A stretch of DNA of 64,000 bases from CBDDLD01 sp965250025. Its GTDB lineage: Bacteria > Bacteroidota > Bacteroidia > Flavobacteriales > Flavobacteriaceae. The position numbers and the translations under genes were made by a program. How positions within the stretch are numbered: the stretch's first letter is position 1; every line of letters starts with the position of its first letter. The notes beneath the pieces were generated by a model, which saw nothing but the letters and a program-made list of their open reading frames with translations, was not told where the DNA came from and did not search any database. Where the stretch lies: NCBI GenBank assembly GCA_965250025.1, contig OZ252283.1, positions 992,001 through 1,056,000 on the forward strand, in the 5' to 3' direction. Below, piece after piece: positions 42,726-51,352 of the stretch.

Positions 42726-43580
42726 TTGAAATACACAACATACATAATTGCCTCTTTTGTAGTGTTATTTGTCTCCTGTGATTATTTCAAAAAAAAAGAT
42801 GACAGAATACCAATAGCCAGAGTCAATGAAAATTATTTGTATAAAGAAGACCTAGCTGATGTTGTACCGTTAGGCGCAACAAAGGATGACAGTACTCAGT
42901 TGGTAAATGCATTTATCAACCGTTGGGCAAGACAAGTACTATTGATGGATGGTGCATTGTTAAATCTGCCAGAAGAAAAGCAGGAAGAGTACCAAAAATT
43001 AGTGGAACAATACAAAAATGACTTATATACCAAAGCATACATAGAAGCTTTAGTAAAGAGGAGTATAGATACAATAGTTGATAAAGAAGAGGCTAAACGA
43101 TTTTACGAACTCAATAAGGAATCGTTTAAACTAAATGACGAACTATTGATGCTGAGGTATATCAATGTAGCACAAAGTATTATCGATCTTAAAGATGTTG
43201 AGGAACGTTTTCAAAGGTTTGATGCTAAAGATAAAAAGTATTTAGATTCCATAGCCGTGCAGTTTAAGTCGTATTCACTCAACGACTCGATCTGGGTTAA
43301 AGCATCGCAGGTGAGAGAGAAGATACCTGTAATAACCATGGAAAATAAAGATGAACTGTTAAAAAAATCTAATTTTATACAACTCAAAGATTCATTAAAC
43401 CTATATTTGATTCAGGTTAAAGACGTACGGTTACAAAATGATTATGCACCGTTAGAATATGTTGAACCTTCAATTCATCAAATCGTTATAAATAAAAGGA
43501 AGTTAGAGCTAATAAAGCAATTTGAAAATGATATTACAAAAGATGCCGTTAAGAATAAACAATTTGAAATTTACAATTAA
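42726..43580 (+). CDS. SurA-like lipoprotein lacking a clear isomerase domain
   Basis: 284 residues starting at TTG 42726, five bases after the previous stop. A lipoprotein signal (IIASFVVLFVSC, Cys near 19) is followed by charged helices resembling the N-terminal chaperone part of SurA/PpiC proteins (RVNENYLYKEDLADVVPLGA, AFINRWARQVLLMDGALLNL, IDTIVDKEEAKRFYELNKES) and C-terminal IHQIVINKRKLELIKQFEND. The parvulin core with its YHI and GGxL signatures is not recognisable. It therefore probably acts as a chaperone, not an isomerase. The 3' end overlaps the next gene in another frame. Confidence 0.8.
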   Translation: MKYTTYIIASFVVLFVSCDYFKKKDDRIPIARVNENYLYKEDLADVVPLGATKDDSTQLVNAFINRWARQVLLMDGALLNLPEEKQEEYQKLVEQYKNDLYTKAYIEALVKRSIDTIVDKEEAKRFYELNKESFKLNDELLMLRYINVAQSIIDLKDVEERFQRFDAKDKKYLDSIAVQFKSYSLNDSIWVKASQVREKIPVITMENKDELLKKSNFIQLKDSLNLYLIQVKDVRLQNDYAPLEYVEPSIHQIVINKRKLELIKQFENDITKDAVKNKQFEIYN

Positions 43581-44997
43581 TCCCTTAAAAACCTTTTTCA
43601 TTGGCATATTGTGTCTGAGCTATGGGACAACAGTATTTTCTCAGGAAATTATTGAAGATGAAAAGACAAATACAAAAACAAAGCAAGATACTGTAAAAAA
43701 CAGCAAGCGCCTTAAGGCAGATGGTGTTGCAGCTGTAGTTGGAGATTACATTCTTCTCGATTCTGATTTGGACAGGCGTATTGCACAGATTAAAGCTGAG
43801 GGAGGCGATTTGGGAGACATTACAAGATGTGAATTGTTTGGAAGTATGCTAGAGCAAAAGCTATATGCACACAGTGCTATTCAGGACAGTATTATACCAA
43901 ACGAATTACAGATCCGATCACAGATCAGTCAGCAATTGGAAGCGTTTTTAGGACAAACCAATGGCTCCATAGATGACTTGCTTAAACTTTACAATAAGGA
44001 TTCTGAGCAGGAGTTGAGAGAAGAAATGTATGAGATCAATAAGAACAATTACTTGGCAGGAGAAATGCAGCGCAAGGTGATTAGAGATATTGAGATCACA
44101 CCCGAAGAAGTCAGAGAGTTTTTTAATGACTTATCCAAAGATGAACGCCCTACATTTGGGACAGAGCTTAAGGTTGCTCAGATTGTGATTATACCTGAAA
44201 TTACAGAAGAATCTAAACAAAAAACCATAAATCGCTTAAAGGAATTTAAAGCAGATATTGAAGAGAACGGCGCTAGTTTTACTACCAAAGTACTATTTTA
44301 TACTGACGATACAGCATCTAAGAGAACAGGAGGGAAGTACACATTGAACCGTAAGCGTCCTCGAATGGTAAAAGAATTTAGAGATGTGGCATTTAGCCTT
44401 CAGGAAGGTGAGATATCTGAACCTTTTAAGACGGATTTTGGATACCATATCGTACAGTTAGAAAAAGTCAGAGGTCAGGAGTATGATGTAAGACACATTT
44501 TATTAAGACCGGAACTTACTCAGGAAGCTATTGATAAAGCCAAAGCAACTATTGATATGGTAAGAGAAAAATTGGTCAATGGTGAAGTGTCTTTTGCAGA
44601 AGCTGCAAGAGAGTTTAGCGATGAAAAAGAAACTAAATATGAAGGCGGGCAATTGACAAATCCGGTGACTCAGGATTTTAATTTTGAGCTGACAAGAATG
44701 GAGCCGGAACTATACACCCAGATCCAAGATTTAAAAGATAATGAAATTAGTCCGGTATTAAAAGATGAGGACCGGATTAACGAAGTTAAATTCAAGATAT
44801 TAACCGTTACGGACAGAATAGACGAACACGAAGCAGATTATGCCAGAGATTATCTAAAAATTAAGCGATTAGCTCTTCAGGATAAGCAGTTTAAGGCTGT
44901 TGAAAAATGGCAGAAGGAAAAGATCATGGACACCTATATTAAGATCAATGGAGATTTTAGAAATTGCGATTACAAGAGTAATTGGTTAAAAAAATAA
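43528..44997 (+). CDS. surA: Periplasmic chaperone/peptidyl-prolyl isomerase SurA
   Basis: About 489 residues. The ATG at 43528 overlaps the previous gene by 53 bases; ATG 43543 is an equally good start and gives the same signal peptide (PLKTFFIGILCLSYGTTVFS). The SurA layout is clear: N-terminal domain (DGVAAVVGDYILLDSDLDRR, RCELFGSMLEQKLYAHSAIQ), a first parvulin domain (LKVAQIVIIPEITEESK, KRTGGKYTLNRKRPRMVKEF, KTDFGYHIVQLEKVRG) and a second (YDVRHILLRPELTQEAIDKA, KYEGGQLTNPVTQDFNFELT). It escorts outer-membrane proteins through the periplasm. Third gene of a three-gene chaperone run; the MoxR gene follows after 6 bases. Confidence 0.92.
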   Translation: MILQKMPLRINNLKFTINPLKTFFIGILCLSYGTTVFSQEIIEDEKTNTKTKQDTVKNSKRLKADGVAAVVGDYILLDSDLDRRIAQIKAEGGDLGDITRCELFGSMLEQKLYAHSAIQDSIIPNELQIRSQISQQLEAFLGQTNGSIDDLLKLYNKDSEQELREEMYEINKNNYLAGEMQRKVIRDIEITPEEVREFFNDLSKDERPTFGTELKVAQIVIIPEITEESKQKTINRLKEFKADIEENGASFTTKVLFYTDDTASKRTGGKYTLNRKRPRMVKEFRDVAFSLQEGEISEPFKTDFGYHIVQLEKVRGQEYDVRHILLRPELTQEAIDKAKATIDMVREKLVNGEVSFAEAAREFSDEKETKYEGGQLTNPVTQDFNFELTRMEPELYTQIQDLKDNEISPVLKDEDRINEVKFKILTVTDRIDEHEADYARDYLKIKRLALQDKQFKAVEKWQKEKIMDTYIKINGDFRNCDYKSNWLKK

Positions 44998-45003
44998 TTA
45001 CAT

Positions 45004-45957
45004 ATGTCAGACGTTACTACAATAGAAAATTTTGTAAAAAAGTATAGTGCCCTAAAACAAGAGATAGCAAAAGTAATAGTAGGGCAAGAAGATGTTGTAG
45101 AGCAGATACTGATCTCTATTTTTTCTGGAGGACATTCTTTACTAATCGGTGTTCCTGGTTTAGCAAAAACCTTGATGGTAAATACTATAGCACAAGCTTT
45201 AGGGCTGGATTTTAAACGCATACAGTTTACACCCGACCTTATGCCAAGTGACATCTTAGGAAGTGAGATATTAGACGAAAACCGACATTTTAAATTCATT
45301 AAAGGCCCAATATTTTCAAATATTGTTTTGGCCGATGAGATCAACAGGACTCCACCTAAAACTCAGGCCGCTCTGTTAGAAGCCATGCAGGAACGCTCTG
45401 TAACTGTAGCTGGTCATCAATACAAACTCAATTTACCTTATTTTGTGTTGGCAACGCAAAACCCTATAGAGCAGGAAGGAACTTATCCGTTACCGGAGGC
45501 GCAATTAGACCGTTTTATGTTTGCTATAAACCTTCAATATCCTACGTTTCAGGAGGAGGTAGAAGTTGTGAAATCAACAACAACAGACATCGCCCAAACG
45601 GTGAATTCATTGTTTACAGCTGAAGAGATCATGAATTACCAAAGCGTGATCAGAAGAGTGCCCGTAGCCGATAATGTTATTGAATATGCAGTAGCAATGG
45701 TAGGTAAAACAAGACCAAATAGTGAAGCGGCAGCAGACCTTGTAAAAGAATTTGTAGACTGGGGCGCCGGACCAAGAGCTTCACAAAATTTAATATTAGC
45801 AGCAAAGACACATGCGGTAACTAAAGGCAAATTTTCTCCAGATATTGAGAATATTCAGGCGGTATCAGAAGGCATCTTAAGACATAGAATCATCAAGAAT
45901 TACAAAGCCGAAGCTGAAGGTATTACCGATGAACAGATTATTAAAAGTCTGTTCTAA
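45004..45957 (+). CDS. MoxR-family AAA+ ATPase
   Basis: 317 residues. Walker A GVPGLAKT at 49-56, Walker B IVLADEINR at about 107-115, sensor 1 VLATQNPIEQEGTYPLPEAQ and sensor region LDRFMFAINLQYPT, with a C-terminal helical domain (DWGAGPRASQNLILAAKTHA). MoxR ATPases act as chaperones that mature or insert metal into partner proteins, often with a von Willebrand A protein; no such partner gene is next to it here. It sits 6 bases after surA, so it is probably cotranscribed with the envelope chaperones. A GldL-like fragment follows at once. Confidence 0.92.
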   Translation: MSDVTTIENFVKKYSALKQEIAKVIVGQEDVVEQILISIFSGGHSLLIGVPGLAKTLMVNTIAQALGLDFKRIQFTPDLMPSDILGSEILDENRHFKFIKGPIFSNIVLADEINRTPPKTQAALLEAMQERSVTVAGHQYKLNLPYFVLATQNPIEQEGTYPLPEAQLDRFMFAINLQYPTFQEEVEVVKSTTTDIAQTVNSLFTAEEIMNYQSVIRRVPVADNVIEYAVAMVGKTRPNSEAAADLVKEFVDWGAGPRASQNLILAAKTHAVTKGKFSPDIENIQAVSEGILRHRIIKNYKAEAEGITDEQIIKSLF

Positions 45958-46151
45958 ATGAACTTTAAAAGCTTTATCCTTCCCATAATTCTATTTTTGA
46001 TAGGCATGCTTTTGCCATTATAGGAGCGTTATTTAAGATACAACATTGGTCATACGGGGCAGAATTACTAACGATTGGTAATCTATTACAAGTCATTAGT
46101 ATTGCCGTTGTTGTGTATAAATTGCTTAAATATTATTATTCAAAAAAATAA
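45958..46151 (+). pseudogene. GldL-like small membrane protein, frameshifted
   Basis: The gene starts at the base after the MoxR stop. Frame 1 gives NFKSFILPIILFLIGML and then a stop; the next frame gives FAIIGALFKIQHWSYGAELL, TIGNLLQVISIAVVVYKLLK to a TAA at 46149-46151. Adding one T in CTTTTG (46009-46014) joins them into a 64-residue protein with two membrane helices and the IGALFKIQHW motif shared with the N-terminus of the gliding-motility protein GldL. Small proteins of this type are frequent in Flavobacteriaceae; their role is unknown. The 227 bases after it up to the aconitase gene hold only the aconitase promoter. Confidence 0.75.
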
Positions 46152-46304
46152 TATGCCTCTGCTGTAATTCATAATTATTCTAAATAAAGTAAAATGTTAA
46201 ATTATTATTCTTTAGGTATTTTAAGTGTTAATTTTTTACATCAACATCACAAAAAATCATTAAATATGATTTATTTTCAATAAAAAGCCTGTTTTGTTAC
46301 ATAT

Positions 46305-46335
46305 TTTAAAAAACACTATAAAATTTGTAATTTTG
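46305..46335 (+). promoter_or_regulatory. Aconitase promoter
   Basis: TTTA (46305-46308), 19 bases, TAATTTTG (46328-46335): -7 matches the consensus, -33 has one mismatch. It lies 43 bases before the aconitase ATG. Confidence 0.72.
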
Positions 46336-46378
46336 TGGCGCTTAAAAAAATAAAATACTAACCTTTTAAATACAATTT

Positions 46379-48646
46379 ATGGCTTTTGACATTGACATGA
46401 TTAAAAAGGTTTATGCAAATATCACTGAGCGAGTAGATGCAGCAAGAGATATTGTAGGTAAACCATTAACACTTTCAGAAAAAATATTATATGCTCACTT
46501 ATGGGATGGAAATCCAACCAAGGCTTTTGTGAGAGGAAAAGATTATGTTGATTTTGCACCAGATAGAGTAGCATGTCAGGATGCTACAGCTCAAATGGCA
46601 TTATTGCAATTTATGCAAGCCGGAAAACCAAAAGTAGCAGTGCCAACAACAGTGCATTGTGATCACCTGATCCAAGCTAAAAGTGGAGCCGAAATAGATT
46701 TGAAGCATGCCAATAGTACGAGTAGTGAGGTGTTTAATTTCTTAGAATCTGTATCTAATAAATATGGTATAGGGTTTTGGAAGCCGGGAGCAGGGATCAT
46801 CCATCAGGTTGTACTTGAAAATTATGCATTTCCGGGTGGAATGATGATCGGTACGGATTCGCATACCGTAAATGCAGGTGGATTAGGAATGGTAGCTATA
46901 GGTGTTGGAGGCGCAGATGCTGTGGATGTTATGGCAGGTATGGCCTGGGAGCTAAAATTTCCAAAGTTAATAGGGGTAAGATTAACCGGAAAGCTTTCTG
47001 GTTGGACGGCGCCTAAAGATGTTATTCTGAAAGTGGCAGAAATTCTTACGGTAAAAGGAGGAACAGGAGCCATTGTTGAATATTTTGGACCTGGAGCTAC
47101 AGCAATGTCATGTACAGGAAAAGGAACCATCTGTAATATGGGAGCAGAAATTGGAGCTACAACATCAACTTTTGGATACGATGAATCCATGGAGCGTTAC
47201 CTAAGAGCTACTGATAGAGAAGATGTGGCCGATGCAGCAAATGCGGTTAAAGCCTATTTAACTGCTGATGATGAAGTATATGCTAATCCGGAACACTATT
47301 TTGATCAGGTTATTGATATCAACCTTTCAGAATTAGGACCATTATTAAACGGACCATTTACGCCAGATTTATCTACAACAGTAGGTGAAGAAATGACCGA
47401 AAAAGCAAAGGCTAACGAATGGCCAATGCAGGTAGAATGGGGGCTTATAGGGTCGTGTACCAACTCTTCATACGAAGATTTATCACGAGCAGCATCCATA
47501 GCTCAGCAAGCCCTAGATAAAGGATTGAAAACTAAAGCAGAGTTTGGAATCAATCCGGGGTCAGAACAAGTAAGATATACCGCGGAACGTGATGGTATAC
47601 TTCAGGTATTTGAAAAGCTAGATGCTAAAATATTTACCAATGCTTGTGGGCCATGTATAGGGCAGTGGGCAAGATATAGTGACCCTAAGAATGCACCTAA
47701 AAATAGTATAGTACACTCTTTTAACAGAAACTTTGCCAAGCGTGCCGACGGGAACCCAAATACGCATGCCTTTGTGGCTTCACCTGAGATTACGGCAGCC
47801 ATAGCCATAGCTGGACGTTTGGATTTCAACCCCATCACTGATAAGCTGATCAATGAAAATGGTGAAGAAGTAATGTTGGATGAACCTACAGGATGGGAAT
47901 TACCACCAAAAGGGTTTGATGTCAAAGATAATGGGTATTTAGAACCTGTAGAAGATGGTAGTGGCGTAGAAGTTAATGTGAATCCTACTTCAGAGCGTTT
48001 ACAATTACTCACACCGTTCAAGCCTATTGGTAGTGATATAAAAGGTGCAAAGCTACTAATCAAAGCTTTTGGAAAATGTACCACTGATCATATTTCTATG
48101 GCAGGGCCATGGTTGCGTTTTAGAGGGCATTTAGATAACATAGCCAACAATACACTTATTGGTGCCGTAAATGCCTATAATTCTAAAACCAATTTCGTAA
48201 AAAGTCAGATCTCAGGCGAATATGGAGGCGTGCCAGATACACAACGCGAGTACAAAGCAGCAGGCATTCCAACAATTGTAGTGGGAGATCATAATTATGG
48301 AGAAGGCTCATCCAGAGAACATGCAGCCATGCAACCAAGGCATTTGGGAGTTGTAGCGGTAATCGTAAAATCATTCGCACGTATTCATGAAACTAACCTT
48401 AAGAAACAAGGGATGTTAGGATTGACATTTGCTAATGAGAACGATTATGATCTTATTCAGGAAGATGATACGTTTAACTTCTTAGATTTAAATGAATTTG
48501 CACCAGACAAACCACTTCATTTAGAGATTGTGCACAACGACGGTAGTAAAGACACCATAGCTTTAAATCACACGTATAATGATGCACAGATAGAATGGTA
48601 TGATGAAGGATCTGCATTGAACTTAATTAAGAAACAGAACGCATAA
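46379..48646 (+). CDS. acn: Aconitate hydratase
   Basis: 755 residues, like the mitochondrial-type aconitase of Bacteroidota. It interconverts citrate and isocitrate in the TCA cycle using a [4Fe-4S] cluster. Cluster ligands are C360 (GSCTNSS), C423 and C426 (ACGPCIG), which match the positions in mitochondrial aconitase. Other landmarks: VPTTVHCDHLIQAKSGAEID, PGGMMIGTDSHTVNAGGLGM, the swivel domain FGKCTTDHISMAGPWLRFRG and YGEGSSREHAAMQPRHLG with the active Ser-Arg. Own promoter and terminator: a monocistronic unit. A lone half-palindrome TCTAAATAA lies at 46179-46187. Confidence 0.96.
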   Translation: MAFDIDMIKKVYANITERVDAARDIVGKPLTLSEKILYAHLWDGNPTKAFVRGKDYVDFAPDRVACQDATAQMALLQFMQAGKPKVAVPTTVHCDHLIQAKSGAEIDLKHANSTSSEVFNFLESVSNKYGIGFWKPGAGIIHQVVLENYAFPGGMMIGTDSHTVNAGGLGMVAIGVGGADAVDVMAGMAWELKFPKLIGVRLTGKLSGWTAPKDVILKVAEILTVKGGTGAIVEYFGPGATAMSCTGKGTICNMGAEIGATTSTFGYDESMERYLRATDREDVADAANAVKAYLTADDEVYANPEHYFDQVIDINLSELGPLLNGPFTPDLSTTVGEEMTEKAKANEWPMQVEWGLIGSCTNSSYEDLSRAASIAQQALDKGLKTKAEFGINPGSEQVRYTAERDGILQVFEKLDAKIFTNACGPCIGQWARYSDPKNAPKNSIVHSFNRNFAKRADGNPNTHAFVASPEITAAIAIAGRLDFNPITDKLINENGEEVMLDEPTGWELPPKGFDVKDNGYLEPVEDGSGVEVNVNPTSERLQLLTPFKPIGSDIKGAKLLIKAFGKCTTDHISMAGPWLRFRGHLDNIANNTLIGAVNAYNSKTNFVKSQISGEYGGVPDTQREYKAAGIPTIVVGDHNYGEGSSREHAAMQPRHLGVVAVIVKSFARIHETNLKKQGMLGLTFANENDYDLIQEDDTFNFLDLNEFAPDKPLHLEIVHNDGSKDTIALNHTYNDAQIEWYDEGSALNLIKKQNA

Positions 48647-48670
48647 AGTCATAGACTTATTAGTATTTTA

Positions 48671-48701
48671 AGCTCCTGATTTAAAGATCAGGAGTTTTTT
48701 T
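48671..48701 (+). terminator. Aconitase terminator
   Basis: CTCCTGAT (48673-48680) pairs with ATCAGGAG (48687-48694) around a 6-base loop, followed by seven Ts. Confidence 0.9.
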
Positions 48702-48769
48702 ATTAAAAAAATGTAAGGATGGTAAATTGATGTCCGACTATAACTTATAATCCTAAAAATTTCTTAACG

Positions 48770-49441
48770 ATGAATTCTATCTGGATTTTTGAAGATGTTA
48801 ATTTGTTTAGCCTCTTATGTCCGCACAAATTCAAAGCATATAAGAATACTCATGACTTTGATGCCTATAAGAAAAGCGATTATATATATTTTGAAGAAGA
48901 TGCAGCCAATAAGGTATACCTTATAGAAAAAGGCAAAGTGAAGATTGGATATTATAATGAAGATGGCTCAGAGATTGTAAAAGCCATCCTGAGAAAAGGA
49001 GAATTATTTGGGGAAAAAGCTATTTTTGGAGAAAATAAACGGGATGAGTTTGCACAATCTATAGATAACAATACGTCCATTTGTCCTGTTGATGTAGGTA
49101 CTATGCACGAATTGATGCGCGACAATCAAACCTTTAGCTTCAAGATATATAAGTTCATAGGATTTAAACTGAAAAAGCTAGAAAGAAGGTTGCAATTGCT
49201 TCTTTTTAAAGATGCCAAGACGAGATTACTCGAATTTTTGGACGAATTATGTGCAGACTACGGCTACAATTGTGAGCATACAGGAGATCATATTATAAAT
49301 CACCCTTATACTCAGAAAGATATAGCATCACTCATTGGAGTGTCAAGACCAACATTAAATATATTACTCAACGAATTGAAAGAAGCTAAAACAATTGATT
49401 TTGATCGAAAGCAAATCCGCATTTATAAAGATATTGCATAA
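48770..49441 (+). CDS. Crp/Fnr-family transcription regulator
   Basis: 223 residues. A cyclic-nucleotide-binding-like domain occupies about 35-125 (AANKVYLIEKGKVKIGYYNE, ILRKGELFGEKAIFGENKRD), then a dimerisation helix and a winged helix-turn-helix near 175-210 (PYTQKDIASLIGVSRPTLNI). The phosphate-binding cassette for cAMP (usually GE-R-A) reads GEKAIFGENKRDEF, so the ligand is uncertain. There is no N-terminal cysteine cluster of the Fnr type. It is followed after 18 bases by a TlpA-like thioredoxin gene, maybe in the same transcript. Targets unknown. Confidence 0.88.
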   Translation: MNSIWIFEDVNLFSLLCPHKFKAYKNTHDFDAYKKSDYIYFEEDAANKVYLIEKGKVKIGYYNEDGSEIVKAILRKGELFGEKAIFGENKRDEFAQSIDNNTSICPVDVGTMHELMRDNQTFSFKIYKFIGFKLKKLERRLQLLLFKDAKTRLLEFLDELCADYGYNCEHTGDHIINHPYTQKDIASLIGVSRPTLNILLNELKEAKTIDFDRKQIRIYKDIA

Positions 49442-49459
49442 CAGTCTGAAGCACTATTT

Positions 49460-50035
49460 ATGAAGTTCTTAAAATCAAGACTTAGTAACATCATATTCTT
49501 CATAATACTAGGATTGCTGATTATTCCTCAAACACGGCAACCCATACAAATCATTTTCAATAAGGCTTTAGCTTACATGAATACGCCAAAGGCTTTGAAT
49601 GAAGAAAATCGTCAGCAGATAGAGAATTACGATTGGAAATTGATCAACGAAGAAAATGGGACATACTTTGATTTTAATGATGCTAAAGGAAAAGTTGTGG
49701 TTGTCAATTTTTGGGCAACTTGGTGCCCGCCATGTATAGCAGAAATGCCAAGCATACAAAAACTCTATGATCATTTTGATCATAAAGAAGAAGTGGTTTT
49801 TTTATTGGTGTCTAATGAAGATTTAGAGCCTGTCAAATCATTCAAGGAAAAGAATAAGTATAGTTTTGATGTTTATAAACCGGCTTCGGATTTTGAGCAT
49901 TTATTTACAGTAAGATCCATACCCAGAACATATATTATAGATAAGAAAGGCCGTATAGTCATTGACAAAACCGGTGCAGTAAATTGGTACAGTGAGGCTG
50001 TGATTGCGACCATTTCCGACCTTATATCGGAGTGA
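49460..50035 (+). CDS. TlpA/ResA-like membrane-anchored thioredoxin
   Basis: 191 residues. One N-terminal membrane anchor (about 8-26, LSNIIFFIILGLLIIPQTRQ) and a thioredoxin domain with WATWCPPC at about 88-95, preceded by KGKVVVVNF, followed by EEVVFLLVSNEDLEPVKSFK and the cis-Pro segment VRSIPRTYIIDKKGRIVIDK. It faces the periplasm and probably keeps apo-cytochrome c or other thiols reduced. It is convergent with crtZ, with only five bases between the stop codons. Confidence 0.9.
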   Translation: MKFLKSRLSNIIFFIILGLLIIPQTRQPIQIIFNKALAYMNTPKALNEENRQQIENYDWKLINEENGTYFDFNDAKGKVVVVNFWATWCPPCIAEMPSIQKLYDHFDHKEEVVFLLVSNEDLEPVKSFKEKNKYSFDVYKPASDFEHLFTVRSIPRTYIIDKKGRIVIDKTGAVNWYSEAVIATISDLISE

Positions 50036-50040
50036 GAGCG

Positions 50041-50490
50041 TTATTTTTTAAAATACTTAAACGGAACAATAAGCATCCCGAAACATTCACCATCTTTTTT
50101 GCCCAAGTGCTTATGGTGTATCTTATGAGCACGTCTTACACCTCTAGCATACCAATTATTAGCATTTCTGAAGAGTTTAAAACGTTGATGGATAAAAATA
50201 TCGTGTACTATAAAATATGTAGCGCCATAAGCCATAATACCAAGACCAATTGGTAAACAAAACCAAACACCTTCTATGCGCCACAAGTAGAAACAACACA
50301 TACTGACCAAAGCATAAAAAATGAAAAAAGCATCATTACGCTCAAACCAGCTTTTATGATCTTTACGGTGATGGTCTTTATGTAAATACCATAAAAACCC
50401 ATGCATAATATATTTATGTGTAAACCAGGCCATAAATTCCATAATGCCAAATGTGGTAAGAAACACTAATATCCAGAGAAATATTCGCAT
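50041..50490 (-). CDS. crtZ: Beta-carotene hydroxylase
   Basis: 149 residues with about three membrane helices and the histidine clusters of the fatty-acid-hydroxylase/CrtZ family: HKYIMH (about 25-30), HKDHH (about 37-41), HDIFIHQRFK and HKIHHKHLGK. These bind the two irons. The enzyme adds 3-hydroxyl groups to beta-carotene, giving zeaxanthin. It is the last gene of a crtI-crtB-crtZ run, 9 bases after crtB. Confidence 0.92.
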   Translation of the reverse strand: MRIFLWILVFLTTFGIMEFMAWFTHKYIMHGFLWYLHKDHHRKDHKSWFERNDAFFIFYALVSMCCFYLWRIEGVWFCLPIGLGIMAYGATYFIVHDIFIHQRFKLFRNANNWYARGVRRAHKIHHKHLGKKDGECFGMLIVPFKYFKK

Positions 50491-50499
50491 GATTTTATA

Positions 50500-51339
50500 T
50501 TACAGTAAGTTAAGTTGATATTTGACATAACTTCTGGTAAGAAGTTCTATTTTTTTATAGTTAGGAACTCTGATTCTGGCAGATTTTATTTCCAAAGCCG
50601 GGGTCTTTTTAAGCTTATCCAGTAGTTTATTGTAATAACGATAGGCCATAAATACTCCAAAACGCGCCTCGAGAGGTAATTGTTTGATGCCTATGAGCCC
50701 TTTTTTAAAATCAGACTCTATGTCTTCAATGATGGAGCGCTTTGATGCCTCATCCAATTGCTCTAAGTTGGTATTGGGGAAATACGTTCGGCTCAAATCT
50801 TCATAGTCAGCTTTGAGATCTCTAAGGAAATTTACTTTTTGAAAAGCAGAACCCAAGCTCATAGCAGAGTCTTTAAGTGCATCATATTTCTCCTGATTAC
50901 CTTTTACAAATACCTTAAGGCACATTAGTCCGACAACATCAGCAGAGCCATATATATATGCCTTGTACTCGTCATCGGTGAGGTAGGTGGTTTTATGTAA
51001 ATCCAAACGCATACTTTTCATAAAAGCATCTACCATATGCTTGTCCAGGCCATATTTGTGATAAGTTTCCTGAAAAGCATTTAGAATAGGATTTAAGCTA
51101 ATCCGCATCTCTAAAGCTTGTTCTAAATCAGATTCAAAGCTTTCGAAAAGTTGCTTCTTATCGTAATCATGGAATGTGTCTACAATTTCATCGGCAAACC
51201 TAACAAATCCGTAGATGTTATAAATGTCTTGCCTAATGGTGTTTGATAGCATTTTAGTGGCCATGGAGAATGACGTACTGTAAGCATTGGTTACTGCTTT
51301 ACTGCACTCTCGGGAAACGTTATCAAAAATAGATTTCAT
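50500..51339 (-). CDS. crtB: Phytoene synthase
   Basis: 279 residues of the squalene/phytoene synthase family. The two Asp-rich metal motifs are present: FVRFADEIVDTFHDYD (about 45-60) and VNFLRDLKADYEDLSRTYFP. It joins two geranylgeranyl diphosphates into phytoene. Landmarks also include the N-terminal NAYSTSFSMATKML and the YIYGSADVVGLMCLKVF helix. It lies 13 bases after crtI. Confidence 0.94.
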   Translation of the reverse strand: MKSIFDNVSRECSKAVTNAYSTSFSMATKMLSNTIRQDIYNIYGFVRFADEIVDTFHDYDKKQLFESFESDLEQALEMRISLNPILNAFQETYHKYGLDKHMVDAFMKSMRLDLHKTTYLTDDEYKAYIYGSADVVGLMCLKVFVKGNQEKYDALKDSAMSLGSAFQKVNFLRDLKADYEDLSRTYFPNTNLEQLDEASKRSIIEDIESDFKKGLIGIKQLPLEARFGVFMAYRYYNKLLDKLKKTPALEIKSARIRVPNYKKIELLTRSYVKYQLNLL

Positions 51340-51352
51340 AATACTAAGGTAT

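Noticed and set aside
46165..46187. Third copy of the imelysin operator (TAATTCATA-ATTAT-TCTAAATAA) upstream of aconitase
   Set aside because: Only one half is good, the other matches 6 of 9 positions, and it lies about 140 bases before the aconitase -7 element, not next to a -33 box.
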